DNA from: Spiribacter sp. 2438
GTDB taxonomy: Bacteria; Pseudomonadota; Gammaproteobacteria; Nitrococcales; Nitrococcaceae
Assembly: GCF_009676705.1 (NCBI RefSeq)
Contig: NZ_CP046046.1
Coordinates: forward strand, 744,001-808,000
Direction: 5' to 3'
DNA length: 64,000 nt
Both the position numbers and the translations under genes were made by a program. Shown here piece after piece: positions 46,543-54,927 of the stretch. Each line of letters opens with the position of its first letter. Within the stretch, counting starts at the first letter, position 1. The notes under the pieces are model-generated. The model saw nothing but the letters and a program-made list of their open reading frames with translations. It did no database searches and was not told the DNA's origin.

Positions 46543-46910
46543 GGTGGTGTCATCGCCTCCTGTAGCTGCTCACCGGCGGTCGGGCACCAGACCGGCGCGG
46601 GGTTCATCTCCAGGCAGTGGCCGGCTCCCCGGGGTGCTCTGATGACGCGCCCGGGGGGTATCGCCGGATGAATGGCGAGGACCCGCCAATCGGCGGCCAG
46701 ATAAACCAGGGTCAGCGGGTAGCGCATCCCGATGGTGTGAACGCTGCCCGCCGGGGAGAGCATTAATGCCTCGTTGGCTTCCGGGGGGTGTTTCGTGCCC
46801 AGCAGCCCCACCAGCCGGTCTTGAAAAGACCGGGCGCGGTAAACCTTGAGCGACCGGCCGGGCTCCCGGGTGCTCACCAGTGTCAATCGCTTAAGCCGGC
46901 GCCAGCTCAC
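46539..46910 (-). CDS. DUF192 family protein in the Tad operon
   Basis: 123 residues covering one DUF192 domain: RARSFQDRLVGLLG, the GSVHTIGMRYPLTLVYLA core and APRGAGHCLEMNPA. The family is a small beta-barrel of unknown function, usually exported, but here I see no signal peptide. Its position between tadC and the TadD-like gene with four-base overlaps on both sides shows that it belongs to the operon. Confidence 0.85.
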   Translation of the reverse strand: MSWRRLKRLTLVSTREPGRSLKVYRARSFQDRLVGLLGTKHPPEANEALMLSPAGSVHTIGMRYPLTLVYLAADWRVLAIHPAIPPGRVIRAPRGAGHCLEMNPAPVWCPTAGEQLQEAMTPP

Positions 46911-47797
46911 GGCAGACCCCCGAGGTTCAGGAATTGCAGGGCGATCGGGAAGCCGATGATGAGAAACGTCACCGGGAACAGCAGGGTGACCAGTGGCAGC
47001 AGCATGCGCACCGGCGCTTCGTTGGCCCGCTTTTCCGCCGCGGCAAAGCGCTCCCGGCGGCGTTGGCGCGCTTGTTCACCGAGCACATCGCTAATGGCCG
47101 CGCCGGTCTCGTCGGCCTGGATCAGAGCGGCCACAAAACTTTTCACCGCCGCCAGGTCGGTGCGGTTGGCAAGCCCTTCCAGTGCCTGATGGCGACTGGA
47201 GCCGGTGCGGATCTCCCGGCCGAGTCGCTGGCACTCCTGGCGCAATGGCCCCGGGGGCAAAAAGCGGATGGCCTGATTGAGTGCCGCGCTGAAGCCCAGA
47301 CCGGCCCGTATGGACAGGGTGAGTAGCTCGAGCAGGGCGGGAAACTCGCGGGCAACAATCTGCTGACGGCGCCGGGCCTGCTCGTGCAGCCAGAGCTTGG
47401 GGTAAACAACCCCCAGCAGGATGGCTGACAGGACGAGGGCTCCGGCCTGACTGCCAGCCATATTGAGGCCGTGTGCCGCTCCCAGGCCCGGAACCACCGC
47501 GGCCAGGGCCAGCAGCGCCTGCAGGGCCTGCAGTTCGGCGGGCAGAATCGCATAGCCGACGCCGGCACGGTCGAGTGCTTTTTGCAGCGCGGCGGCGCGG
47601 TGGGGGGTAACGGCGCGGTAACCGGCGAGGGTTCGGGCGATGGGGAGCAACCAGCGGAACAATGCCGGGGCGGGATCCCGCCAGGTATCCCGACTTTGCC
47701 AGTGGCCGGGGCGGAGCAGGTCCGCCAGACTCAGCGCGAGCAGCGCCGCGCTGAAGCCGAGCAGTCCCGCAATGGCCGTTGCGCCGATTTCAGACAT
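46907..47797 (-). CDS. Tad inner-membrane platform protein TadC
   Basis: 296 residues of the type II secretion F (GspF) family: membrane segments near residues 1-25, 95-135 and the C-terminal end, flanking a cytoplasmic helical domain with FPALLELLTLSIRAGLGFS and FVAALIQADETGAAISDVL. TadB and TadC form the platform on which CpaF acts. It overlaps tadB by eight bases. Confidence 0.92.
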   Translation of the reverse strand: MSEIGATAIAGLLGFSAALLALSLADLLRPGHWQSRDTWRDPAPALFRWLLPIARTLAGYRAVTPHRAAALQKALDRAGVGYAILPAELQALQALLALAAVVPGLGAAHGLNMAGSQAGALVLSAILLGVVYPKLWLHEQARRRQQIVAREFPALLELLTLSIRAGLGFSAALNQAIRFLPPGPLRQECQRLGREIRTGSSRHQALEGLANRTDLAAVKSFVAALIQADETGAAISDVLGEQARQRRRERFAAAEKRANEAPVRMLLPLVTLLFPVTFLIIGFPIALQFLNLGGLP

Positions 47798-48650
47798 CGA
47801 TTCGGACGATGCGACGGATCCAGAGGGTTGCGACCCCGGTCATCACGCCAATCACTCCCAGAAGCGCCTGACCGGCCAGGGTCGTGAAAAGCTGACTCAT
47901 GAGGGCCGGTTGCTGGAGATACAGCATGGCGCCGATGCCCACCGGCAGCAGCGCCATCACCCGGCCCTGCATGCGACCCATCGACGTTAGCGCCTGTACC
48001 CGATCCTCCACCGCGGCGCGCTCCCGCAGGGTCGCCCCCAGGCTGTCGAGAATGCTGGCCAGGTCACCACCAACCTGGCGGGTGATCAGAATGGCGCTTC
48101 GAAAAAGCGCGATCTCCTCGGTGGGAATGCGACGGTGAAGATCATCGAGTATCGGTTCCAGATCTTCGCCCAGGCGCTGACGCTGAATAATGAGGGCAAA
48201 CTCCTCCGCCAGTGGACGCGGTTGCCGCTGTGAAACCAGTTCGAAACCGCGGCCCAGATTGCTGCCGGCCCGCAGTGAGGCGGCCAGCGCCTGCAGGGCA
48301 TCCGGCAGCTGACGGATCAGGGTGCGCTGGCGCCGGGTGCGAATGAACCCCACCAGTAGACGCGGCGCGGCGAGACTGGCGAGTCCGAGACTCACCGCTA
48401 CGGGCCAGGGCAGAAGTGGCAGGGTGACGATAAGGACCAGACCCGCACTGACGAAGGCCGCCATGACCAGTCGGGAAGTCGGCATGTTGATGAACTGGGC
48501 CCGCAGCTGACCGCCCACCTCGTCGTTCATGTGGCGCTGGTAGCCCTGAATCGCCGCCGGACCCAAAACGGCGAGCGCCGCCACCCCCAGGCTGGAGGCC
48601 GCGAACGCGGCAATCGCAATAAATGGTGATTGACTGAGCATGAACTCCAT
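47790..48650 (-). CDS. Tad inner-membrane platform protein TadB
   Basis: 286 residues, also of the GspF family: an N-terminal membrane segment, paired segments at about 65-100 and C-terminal ones, with the cytoplasmic domain LPDALQALAASLRAGSNL and the SAILITRQVGGDLASILD repeat. First gene of the 13-gene operon on this strand. gshA lies 68 bases upstream on the same strand, so read-through is possible; I see no clear terminator between them. Confidence 0.92.
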   Translation of the reverse strand: MEFMLSQSPFIAIAAFAASSLGVAALAVLGPAAIQGYQRHMNDEVGGQLRAQFINMPTSRLVMAAFVSAGLVLIVTLPLLPWPVAVSLGLASLAAPRLLVGFIRTRRQRTLIRQLPDALQALAASLRAGSNLGRGFELVSQRQPRPLAEEFALIIQRQRLGEDLEPILDDLHRRIPTEEIALFRSAILITRQVGGDLASILDSLGATLRERAAVEDRVQALTSMGRMQGRVMALLPVGIGAMLYLQQPALMSQLFTTLAGQALLGVIGVMTGVATLWIRRIVRIDV

Positions 48651-48718
48651 CCCTGTGATGGCAAGCCACGACGTCCCTGTCGCGGCGCTATTCAGTCAAC
48701 CGCTCTGGCGAGGTCCAA

Positions 48719-50305
48719 TCAACTACCGCACGTCGGCTTCTGGGCGAAGTAGGCCGCCAGAAATGCCTCGAAGGGGGGTTGGTCCGTGGCTTCCAGCCGA
48801 GCCTGCTCCGCTAGGGACTCGGCGGCTTCTTCGGCCAGCGTTGCGGCCATGGTCGGCTCCAGCGGCTGGTCACGAAGGGTTTCGGCATGATCGGCAGAGA
48901 CCCGCAGACCAAACTCCACGAACTCCTCGTGGTTGCGGTCCATGACCTCCAGCACCCGGGCTGAGGGCGTCAGTGACGCATCGTCGATGCGCTCCCGGTA
49001 CCGGGAGAGAATATGGCGGTAGTGGTGCTGATCGTGCACTTCATCCAGCAGCTCGGCCGGCCCGGCCATGCCGTCGAAGATCTCCCGCGCCCAGTCCCTG
49101 AGACCGACCCGCTCGCCGTCGGCGCGATGGAGTTTCAGCTCGGGATCCCGGCCAGCGCGGGCCACCAGGCCCTGATTGGCGTTAATGCGGCTCTGCTCGG
49201 CGGCGTCGATGGCTGGGCTATCCGAGAGCAGACAGAAAAGCAGGAGTATTTCCAGGAAATCCGTCTGATCATGGGTGATACCAATCGGAGAGAACGGATC
49301 CAGGTCGAGGGCCCGGATCTCGACGTATTCCACCCCGGCGCGGCGCAGTGCGCAGGTGGGTTGTTCACCGGAGCGGGCAGCCGCTTTGGGCCGCACGAAA
49401 CTGTAGTACTCATTTTCGATCTGGAGGACGTTGGTGTTGAGCTGACGCCACTCGCCGGCGACCTGGGTGCCGATGCGAGCGTACTCCGGATCCGGTGTCT
49501 CTATGGCATGCCGAAGGCTGCTCACGTAGGAGTCCAGATCGTTGTAGCTGATGTTGAGCGCGGCCTGGGCGTTGTTTTTGTAGCCAATGTCACTCATGCG
49601 CAGTGACGTGCCGTAGGGGGTGTAAAAGGTTCGTGGCGAGAAGCTCTCAAAGTCCAGATTCTGCCCGCCGGTGAAGGATTTGCAGATGGCCGGGGAGGCT
49701 CCCATGAGGAAAGGCACCAACCATCCGTATCGCTGAAAATTGCGGATCAGTCGAAAATAGAAATCCGAGCGAAAGGCGGCAAATTCGCGACGGTCATTTT
49801 CGCTGGCCTGAACCGCCCGCAGGAACGGCTCACTGAACGAATAATTGAAATGAATGCCGGCGATGGCCTGCATGGCACGCCCATAACGCCAGTCCAGACC
49901 GCGTCGATAGACATGTTTCATCTGGCCGATGTTGGAGTGGCCATAGTCGGCAATCGGGATGCTGGCGTCGCCATCGGTCAGGCACGGCATGCTGGTCGCC
50001 CAGAGGATTTCGTCGTCGATCACCCGGGCGGTGTACTGATGCAGCGCGTGCAGACGGGCGAGGGCATCTTCGCTGTCCTGGAATGCCGGCGTGACGAATT
50101 CCAGCAGCGCTTCGGAATAGTCCGTGGTGATCTGTGGATGGCAAAGCGCGGATCCCAGGCCCCGGGGATGGGGACGCTGGGATACGCGGGCATCCGGGGT
50201 GACGCGCAGACTTTCTTTTTCCAGTCCCTTGAAGCTGCCGCGAAGCAGGCCCCGCTGTCCGCCGGCCTGCACCCCACGCACCCGATTATCGACGCTCGCG
50301 TTCAT
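48719..50305 (-). CDS. gshA: glutamate--cysteine ligase
   Basis: 528 residues of the proteobacterial type 1 GshA. Conserved parts are GLEKESLRV near the N-terminus (ATP/Mg site), ITTDYSEALLEFVTP, and the AGIHFNYSF and RYGWLVPFLMGASPA segments. It makes gamma-glutamylcysteine, the first step to glutathione. The ATG is at 50305. Confidence 0.96.
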   Translation of the reverse strand: MNASVDNRVRGVQAGGQRGLLRGSFKGLEKESLRVTPDARVSQRPHPRGLGSALCHPQITTDYSEALLEFVTPAFQDSEDALARLHALHQYTARVIDDEILWATSMPCLTDGDASIPIADYGHSNIGQMKHVYRRGLDWRYGRAMQAIAGIHFNYSFSEPFLRAVQASENDRREFAAFRSDFYFRLIRNFQRYGWLVPFLMGASPAICKSFTGGQNLDFESFSPRTFYTPYGTSLRMSDIGYKNNAQAALNISYNDLDSYVSSLRHAIETPDPEYARIGTQVAGEWRQLNTNVLQIENEYYSFVRPKAAARSGEQPTCALRRAGVEYVEIRALDLDPFSPIGITHDQTDFLEILLLFCLLSDSPAIDAAEQSRINANQGLVARAGRDPELKLHRADGERVGLRDWAREIFDGMAGPAELLDEVHDQHHYRHILSRYRERIDDASLTPSARVLEVMDRNHEEFVEFGLRVSADHAETLRDQPLEPTMAATLAEEAAESLAEQARLEATDQPPFEAFLAAYFAQKPTCGS

Positions 50306-50356
50306 GTCTCTCCGATGCGGTTCGGTCAGAAAGCGCAGATTGTGCCCGTCGCGCCC

Positions 50357-50371
50357 GGCATTTGAAATGCC
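50357..50371. repeat. perfect palindrome GGCATTTGAAATGCC in the gshA-phaB gap
   Basis: A 15-base perfect dyad (seven-base arms, one-base centre) lies between the divergent gshA and phaB genes, 51 bases from the gshA start and 86 bases before phaB. No T run follows, so it looks more like an operator than a terminator. Confidence 0.5.
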
Positions 50372-50457
50372 AATGCTGCATTGCGTCTGGTCACCGCCCC
50401 GTGGGGGTCGGTATGGTCAGGATGACGGAGAGAAGCATTTTAAAAAGGAGGCATCCC

Positions 50458-51180
50458 ATGGCGAGAGTAGCACTGATCACCGGCGGCACCCGGGGCATTG
50501 GCGCAGCGATTGCACAGGCTCTGGTCCAGTCGGGACACAAGGCGGTGGTGACTTACCAGGGCAATGACGAGAAGGCCGCGGCATTCACCGACGAAACCGG
50601 CATTCCGGCTCGCAAGTGGGATGTGGGCGATTTTGATGCCTGCCAGACGGGTATCGCCGAGGTCGAGGAATCCATCGGGCCGGTGGACGTGTTGGTCAAC
50701 AATGCTGGCATTACCCGGGATGGCACATTGCACAAAATGACGGCCGAGGACTGGGACGCCGTGATCCGCACCAATCTGACCTCAGCATTCAACATGACCC
50801 GTGCCGTGATTAATGGCATGCGTGACCGGGGCTTCGGCCGGATCATTCAAATCAGCTCCATCAACGGCCAGAAAGGGCAGATGGGCCAGGCCAACTACGC
50901 CGCGGCCAAGGCCGGCATCATCGGGTTCACCAAGTCCATCGCCCAGGAAAATGCCCGCAAGGGCATCACCGCCAATGTGGTAGCGCCGGGTTACATCGGG
51001 ACGGAAATGGTGCAGGCGGTCCCGGAGAAGGTGCTGGAGCAGATTGTCTCCCAGATCCCGGTGAATCGCCTGGGTGAAGCCGAGGAAATCGGCCGCGCGG
51101 TGGATTATCTCGCCAGTGACGCCGCCGCTTTTGTGACCGGCTCCACCATCAGCATCAATGGCGGCCAGTGCATGGTCTGA
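50458..51180 (+). CDS. phaB: acetoacetyl-CoA reductase
   Basis: 240-residue short-chain dehydrogenase. The NADP site is TGGTRGIG, and the catalytic Ser and Tyr-x-x-x-Lys are in SSINGQKGQMGQANYAAAKA. Segments such as NNAGITRDGTLHKM and NGGQCMV are typical of PhaB, which reduces acetoacetyl-CoA to (R)-3-hydroxybutyryl-CoA for polyhydroxybutyrate. FabG is the main alternative, but the fit is better for PhaB. AAGGAGG before ATG 50458 is strong. No phaC, phaA or phasin gene is nearby. Confidence 0.88.
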   Translation: MARVALITGGTRGIGAAIAQALVQSGHKAVVTYQGNDEKAAAFTDETGIPARKWDVGDFDACQTGIAEVEESIGPVDVLVNNAGITRDGTLHKMTAEDWDAVIRTNLTSAFNMTRAVINGMRDRGFGRIIQISSINGQKGQMGQANYAAAKAGIIGFTKSIAQENARKGITANVVAPGYIGTEMVQAVPEKVLEQIVSQIPVNRLGEAEEIGRAVDYLASDAAAFVTGSTISINGGQCMV

Positions 51181-51189
51181 ACGGCGGGG

Positions 51190-51486
51190 TCAGTGGCCGC
51201 TGTCGAATAGCCGTCCACCCTGCTCGTCGATCAGCCGCTGGGCTTTGTGGGTGGTCATTTCAGCGGCCACCTCGCGGCTGCCGTAGACATCGGCCCGCAC
51301 AAACGGCACGGCCTCCTCGCCATCCCCGGTGGTGCGGACAATTCGGCCGCTCACTCGCCATCCACCGGCGTCCTCAATGGGCGCTGCGATGATTTGATAC
51401 CCCTGATAAGTGGTTTCGCTGACCGGCTCCGGCGGGGTGTCGGTGTCCGTCCCACCAAGCATTTTCCTCAAGAATCGTATTACCAT
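51190..51486 (-). CDS. HlyU-family protein
   Basis: 98 residues matching the HlyU family pattern: a short N-terminal segment (VIRFLRKMLGG), then YQGYQIIAAPIEDAGGWRVSGR and FVRADVYGSREVAAEMTTHKAQRLIDEQG. Vibrio HlyU is an activator with a winged helix, but this family (PF10115-type) is small and its role in other species is not known. It converges on phaB with a nine-base gap, and diverges from the methyltransferase gene. Confidence 0.8.
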   Translation of the reverse strand: MVIRFLRKMLGGTDTDTPPEPVSETTYQGYQIIAAPIEDAGGWRVSGRIVRTTGDGEEAVPFVRADVYGSREVAAEMTTHKAQRLIDEQGGRLFDSGH

Positions 51487-51538
51487 GGCGCCACTTTGCC
51501 GGCTGGCGGCCGGACGTTCAACGTTACCTGGAGGGATA

Positions 51539-52111
51539 ATGGGCGAGTTATCGGAACGGGCACGATTTTTTCAGGGGTTTGTGCGCCGGCCGAAAGAGGT
51601 CGGATCAGTCATCCCCAGCTCCCGCTGTATGGAAGCGAGAATTGTCCGGCTGGTGGATCCTGCCTCCACCCGGGTGATGGTAGAGCTTGGCCCCGGCACC
51701 GGGGGGACCACTCGCGCGGTGCTCAAGGCCATGCCCGGCGACGGGCGATTGCTGGCCATCGATACCAGTGAGGAATTCGTCACCGGGCTGGCAGGTCTGG
51801 GTGATCCCCGGCTGATTGCGCAGCAGGGCACCGCGGCGGATATGGAGGGCTTTCTGGAACAGCATGGCCTGCCCGCGCCCGAGGCCATTTTTTCCGGCAT
51901 TCCTTTCTCCACTATGCCGCGGGAAGTGGGTGTGAAGATTCTGGAGGATGCCTGGCGCCTGCTGGCACCGGGTGGCCGGTTCATGGCCTATCAGTTCCGC
52001 GATGAGGTCTATCGGCTGGCACGCACGATCATGGGGGAACCCGCCCGGGAGCGGGAGTGGGTGAACATCCCGCCGATGTACTGTTTCCGCTGGGACAAAC
52101 CCGAGGCCTGA
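51539..52111 (+). CDS. SAM-dependent methyltransferase, phospholipid N-methyltransferase (PmtA)-like
   Basis: 190 residues. The N-terminus FFQGFVRRPKEVGSVIPSSR and the SAM motif VMVELGPGTGGTTRAV resemble PmtA-type phosphatidylethanolamine methyltransferases and KsgA-like enzymes. The FSGIPFSTMPREV segment occupies the usual catalytic motif IV. The likely substrate is phosphatidylethanolamine, but this is inferred. ATG 51539 follows GGAGGG. Its stop is four bases from the converging MFS gene. Confidence 0.75.
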   Translation: MGELSERARFFQGFVRRPKEVGSVIPSSRCMEARIVRLVDPASTRVMVELGPGTGGTTRAVLKAMPGDGRLLAIDTSEEFVTGLAGLGDPRLIAQQGTAADMEGFLEQHGLPAPEAIFSGIPFSTMPREVGVKILEDAWRLLAPGGRFMAYQFRDEVYRLARTIMGEPAREREWVNIPPMYCFRWDKPEA

Positions 52112-52114
52112 GCG

Positions 52115-53284
52115 CTAACGGGGCAGGGGTGGCAGCCCCCGAGCCAGGGGCACCACCAGGGCGCTGTACACCAGAATCGGGACGATCGCGGCGCCGGGTG
52201 CACCGGTGATGTCCGCCACCAGGCCACCCCCCAGGGGCACCGCAAAATTAATGATCGCACCGATGCCGAACATCCCGGCCGCCAGCGCCGCGGTCTCGGT
52301 CCCGCGGGCGTACAGAGGTGGCAGCCCGGCCATCAGTATCAGCATCATCCCCGCGGCGAGCCCGGCCGGGAACAGCATGGCCAGGCCAGGATAGCCCGGG
52401 ACCAGCACGAACAGCGTCAGCGAAGTAATCCCCAGCAGCATCAGCAGAATCAGTGGAGCGGAGCGACCGGTCCAAAAGCGCGCCAGCCGAAACATCAGCA
52501 ATGAAGCCAGCAGCTGGGTGCCATTCAGCAGGATCAATCCCAGTGCCAGCAGATCCGATTCGCCTCGGGCCCCGAGCACGCTGCCCAGATAGGCATTGCT
52601 GCCAAAAAATAGCGCCCCGCTGGCACCCAGCAGGGCACCGAGACGCCAGACCAGCGGCTTGCGCCATTCCGGCATCCACCGGCCGCTGTCATCCCGGTCT
52701 CGGGCGGGTGAGCGGGAGAACAGCAGCAGGGCAAGCGCAGGCAATAGGGCCGGCATGGACCAGAGCAGTATCGCCAACCGCCAATTGCCATCGGCCAGCG
52801 GAAGCATGAGCGGGATGGTCAGGGTCGAACCCAGCACCTCGCCCACCAGCATGCCGTTCATGTAGACGGCAGTCCCCAGCGCGATACGGGTTGGCCACCA
52901 TTGGGTGATCAGCGTCGGCAGCGCCGGCTGGATGGCTGCGATGGCGAACCCCATGGCGGCGGTCGCGATGAAAAGCGTCACCGTCTCGCCGGCGCCCCGC
53001 ATGGCCGATGTCAGCGCCACCAGGCAAAGAGCGATAATCAGGGTGTTGCGGGCACCGATGCGACTGATCAGAAAGGACGCACCAATGCCCGCCACCGCCA
53101 GCATCAGAATGGGCAGGGTGGTGAGCGAGCCGGTGAGCGCTTCCCCGAGGCCCAGGTCCTCGGCGATGACAGGCGCCAGCGGCGGTGCCACCATGACGGT
53201 CAGTCGGAGGTAGAGCCCGGCGCCCCAGAGCAGGAGAATGATGACTGGCGTCGAAGGGGCGGCCTGGCCGTGGCCTGACGTCAT
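52115..53284 (-). CDS. MFS transporter, CynX/NimT type
   Basis: 389 residues with 12 membrane segments. The signature parts LGLGEALTGSLTTLPILML and IGARNTLIIALCLVALTSA resemble the cyanate/nitroimidazole carrier branch of the major facilitator superfamily. The substrate is unknown. ATG 53284 (MTSGHGQAAP) starts before the first membrane segment; the longer frame to 53752 covers another gene and lacks homology. Confidence 0.82.
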   Translation of the reverse strand: MTSGHGQAAPSTPVIILLLWGAGLYLRLTVMVAPPLAPVIAEDLGLGEALTGSLTTLPILMLAVAGIGASFLISRIGARNTLIIALCLVALTSAMRGAGETVTLFIATAAMGFAIAAIQPALPTLITQWWPTRIALGTAVYMNGMLVGEVLGSTLTIPLMLPLADGNWRLAILLWSMPALLPALALLLFSRSPARDRDDSGRWMPEWRKPLVWRLGALLGASGALFFGSNAYLGSVLGARGESDLLALGLILLNGTQLLASLLMFRLARFWTGRSAPLILLMLLGITSLTLFVLVPGYPGLAMLFPAGLAAGMMLILMAGLPPLYARGTETAALAAGMFGIGAIINFAVPLGGGLVADITGAPGAAIVPILVYSALVVPLARGLPPLPR

Positions 53285-53340
53285 GCAGCAGATGCTCCGG
53301 TGCCGTGGGACGGACACCTTAACACCCGGGAGATCCGAGA

Positions 53341-53580
53341 ATGCGCACGGTCCGTGATCAACAGGGCAACCCGTGGAGCGTGGATGTGATGGCCGGCTCC
53401 TACGGAGCCTGTTATCTGATCTTTGCCTGCGAGGGGGCTGGAGAAGTCCGCAAGGCGCCGGTGGACGCCGAGTCCCACCTGGAATCCGCCCGCCAGCTGG
53501 AATCCATGAGTGACGACGCGCTGCAGGAAGCGCTGGCGTATTCCACGGACCTTGATGAGGCCAACGAGCTTGGCTTCTGA
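53341..53580 (+). CDS. hypothetical protein, 79 residues
   Basis: A small soluble acidic protein: two beta-like stretches with Gly and Cys (GSYGACYLIFACEG) and a C-terminal helix with many Glu, Asp and Leu. No known domain recognised. It starts 56 bases from the divergent MFS gene and overlaps or abuts the DUF2249 gene that follows, so the two are likely cotranscribed. GAGA-like ribosome binding site (GGGAGATCCGAGA) precedes the ATG. Confidence 0.65.
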   Translation: MRTVRDQQGNPWSVDVMAGSYGACYLIFACEGAGEVRKAPVDAESHLESARQLESMSDDALQEALAYSTDLDEANELGF

Positions 53581-53863
53581 GGGTTGGAGCCCGACGGCCT
53601 ATGCCGGTGGGGTGGTGGATCTGCGACTGTTCCAGCCACGACTGCGGCTGGGGCTGGTGGATCAGACCCTCACCGCCCTGAAAGCCGATGAAGATGTCCT
53701 GCTGGTGTTTCACGAGCCGCCGGATCGACTGCTCGGCTATCTCCATCAGCAATACGGCGCTCGCCTGGTGATCCAGCCCGTGGACGAGGGCCCGGAGGTC
53801 TGGAGCCTGCGGGTTCGGGTGGTCAGTCCGCCGGAGGGCGATTCATCCGGGCCAAATCGTTAG
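53570..53863 (+). CDS. DUF2249-like protein
   Basis: About 97 residues if TTG 53570 is the start; GTG 53612 or 53615 are alternatives. The recognisable core is VVDLRLFQPRLRLGLVDQT, then DEDVLLVFHEPPDRLLGYL and VWSLRVRV, the pattern of DUF2249, a TusA-like fold often found near respiratory and nitrogen-oxide genes. It has no visible Cys for sulfur relay. Its function is unknown. The 3' end overlaps the converging epd gene by 41 bases. Confidence 0.65.
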   Translation: MASEGWSPTAYAGGVVDLRLFQPRLRLGLVDQTLTALKADEDVLLVFHEPPDRLLGYLHQQYGARLVIQPVDEGPEVWSLRVRVVSPPEGDSSGPNR

Positions 53864-54854
53864 CCAGGTCAACCATCCGGTTGGCAAAACCCCACTCATT
53901 ATCAAACCAGCAGATGAGTTTGATCAGGTGACCGTCGATCACTCGGGTCTGGGTGAGATCCACCACCCCGGAGTGGGGGTCTTTGGAAAAGTCCACCGAA
54001 CTCACCGGGTCCTCACAAACCCCGATGAGTCCCCGCCAGCGCTGCTCGCTGGCCTTGATCAGTGCCTGATTGATGGCATCCGTCGAAGTCGCTCGCTCGC
54101 TGACCAGGGTGAGGTCCATGGCCGAGACCGTGGTGGTGGGCAGGCGCATGTGCAGGCAGTCGATTCGGCCTGCGAGAGCCGGCATCAGGCGCTCCACGCC
54201 ACGCCCGAGGGCGGTGTCGATGGGCATGAATGCATTCAGTGCCGAGCGGGTGCGGCGCAGCTCGTTACCTTGCAGGGTGTCTCCCACCGGCTGGTCGTTC
54301 ATGGCCGCGTGTAGCGTGGTGGTGGCACCACGCACCACTCCGACCGCTTGATCGACGATGGACAGCAACGGAATCAGGCAGTTAGTGGTGCAGGAACCGG
54401 CCGAGAGCAGGCGGTTCCCGGGCTCGATGGACGAATCATTGAAGCCCCTCACCGCGGTCAGGTCCAGGTCCGGCGTGCCGGGCTGGGAGAACAGCACACG
54501 ATGGGCGCCCGCGTTCAGGTGCGCTTCGCCGGCGGCCCGGTCGGCGGCAAGCCCGGTGCAGTCCAGTACCAGATCGACGCCAAGGCCGCCCCAGTCCGCC
54601 GCCGCTGGATCAAGGCCGGGCAGCAACCGGATGCGATGTCCGCCCACCTGCAGGTGATGCTCCTGGACGGACACCGGTTCCCGGAGGCGTCCGTAGTTGC
54701 TGTCATAGCGGGTGAGCAGTGCGATGGCTTCGGGGTCGGCGGGCTCATTGATGACCGTCACGGTCCATTCGCTGGTGTCCGCTCGCTCGAGCCAGGCCCT
54801 CAGAACACTGCGACCGATACGACCGAATCCGCTAATCGCAACCTGCTGGGTCAT
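53823..54854 (-). CDS. epd: erythrose-4-phosphate dehydrogenase (Epd/GapA family)
   Basis: 343 residues of the GAPDH fold. The catalytic Cys155 is in AGSCTTNCLIP. Epd-like features are VINEPAD (residues 35-40) in place of the GAPDH N-D pattern, AAMNDQPVGD and the SVDFSKDPHSGVVD segment. Epd makes 4-phosphoerythronate for vitamin B6 synthesis. A true GAPDH cannot be fully excluded. No pgk or fba follows, unlike in E. coli. Confidence 0.82.
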   Translation of the reverse strand: MTQQVAISGFGRIGRSVLRAWLERADTSEWTVTVINEPADPEAIALLTRYDSNYGRLREPVSVQEHHLQVGGHRIRLLPGLDPAAADWGGLGVDLVLDCTGLAADRAAGEAHLNAGAHRVLFSQPGTPDLDLTAVRGFNDSSIEPGNRLLSAGSCTTNCLIPLLSIVDQAVGVVRGATTTLHAAMNDQPVGDTLQGNELRRTRSALNAFMPIDTALGRGVERLMPALAGRIDCLHMRLPTTTVSAMDLTLVSERATSTDAINQALIKASEQRWRGLIGVCEDPVSSVDFSKDPHSGVVDLTQTRVIDGHLIKLICWFDNEWGFANRMVDLANDLARMNRPPAD

Positions 54855-54927
54855 TCCGACTCCTGAGCGTGACCAAAGCCGCTATGGCATCATGCGCGGC
54901 ACGCAGAGTAACGCCGCTGGCACCGCG

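Noticed and set aside
50357-50371. The palindrome as a transcription terminator.
   Set aside because: There is no T run after it, and it lies between divergent genes.
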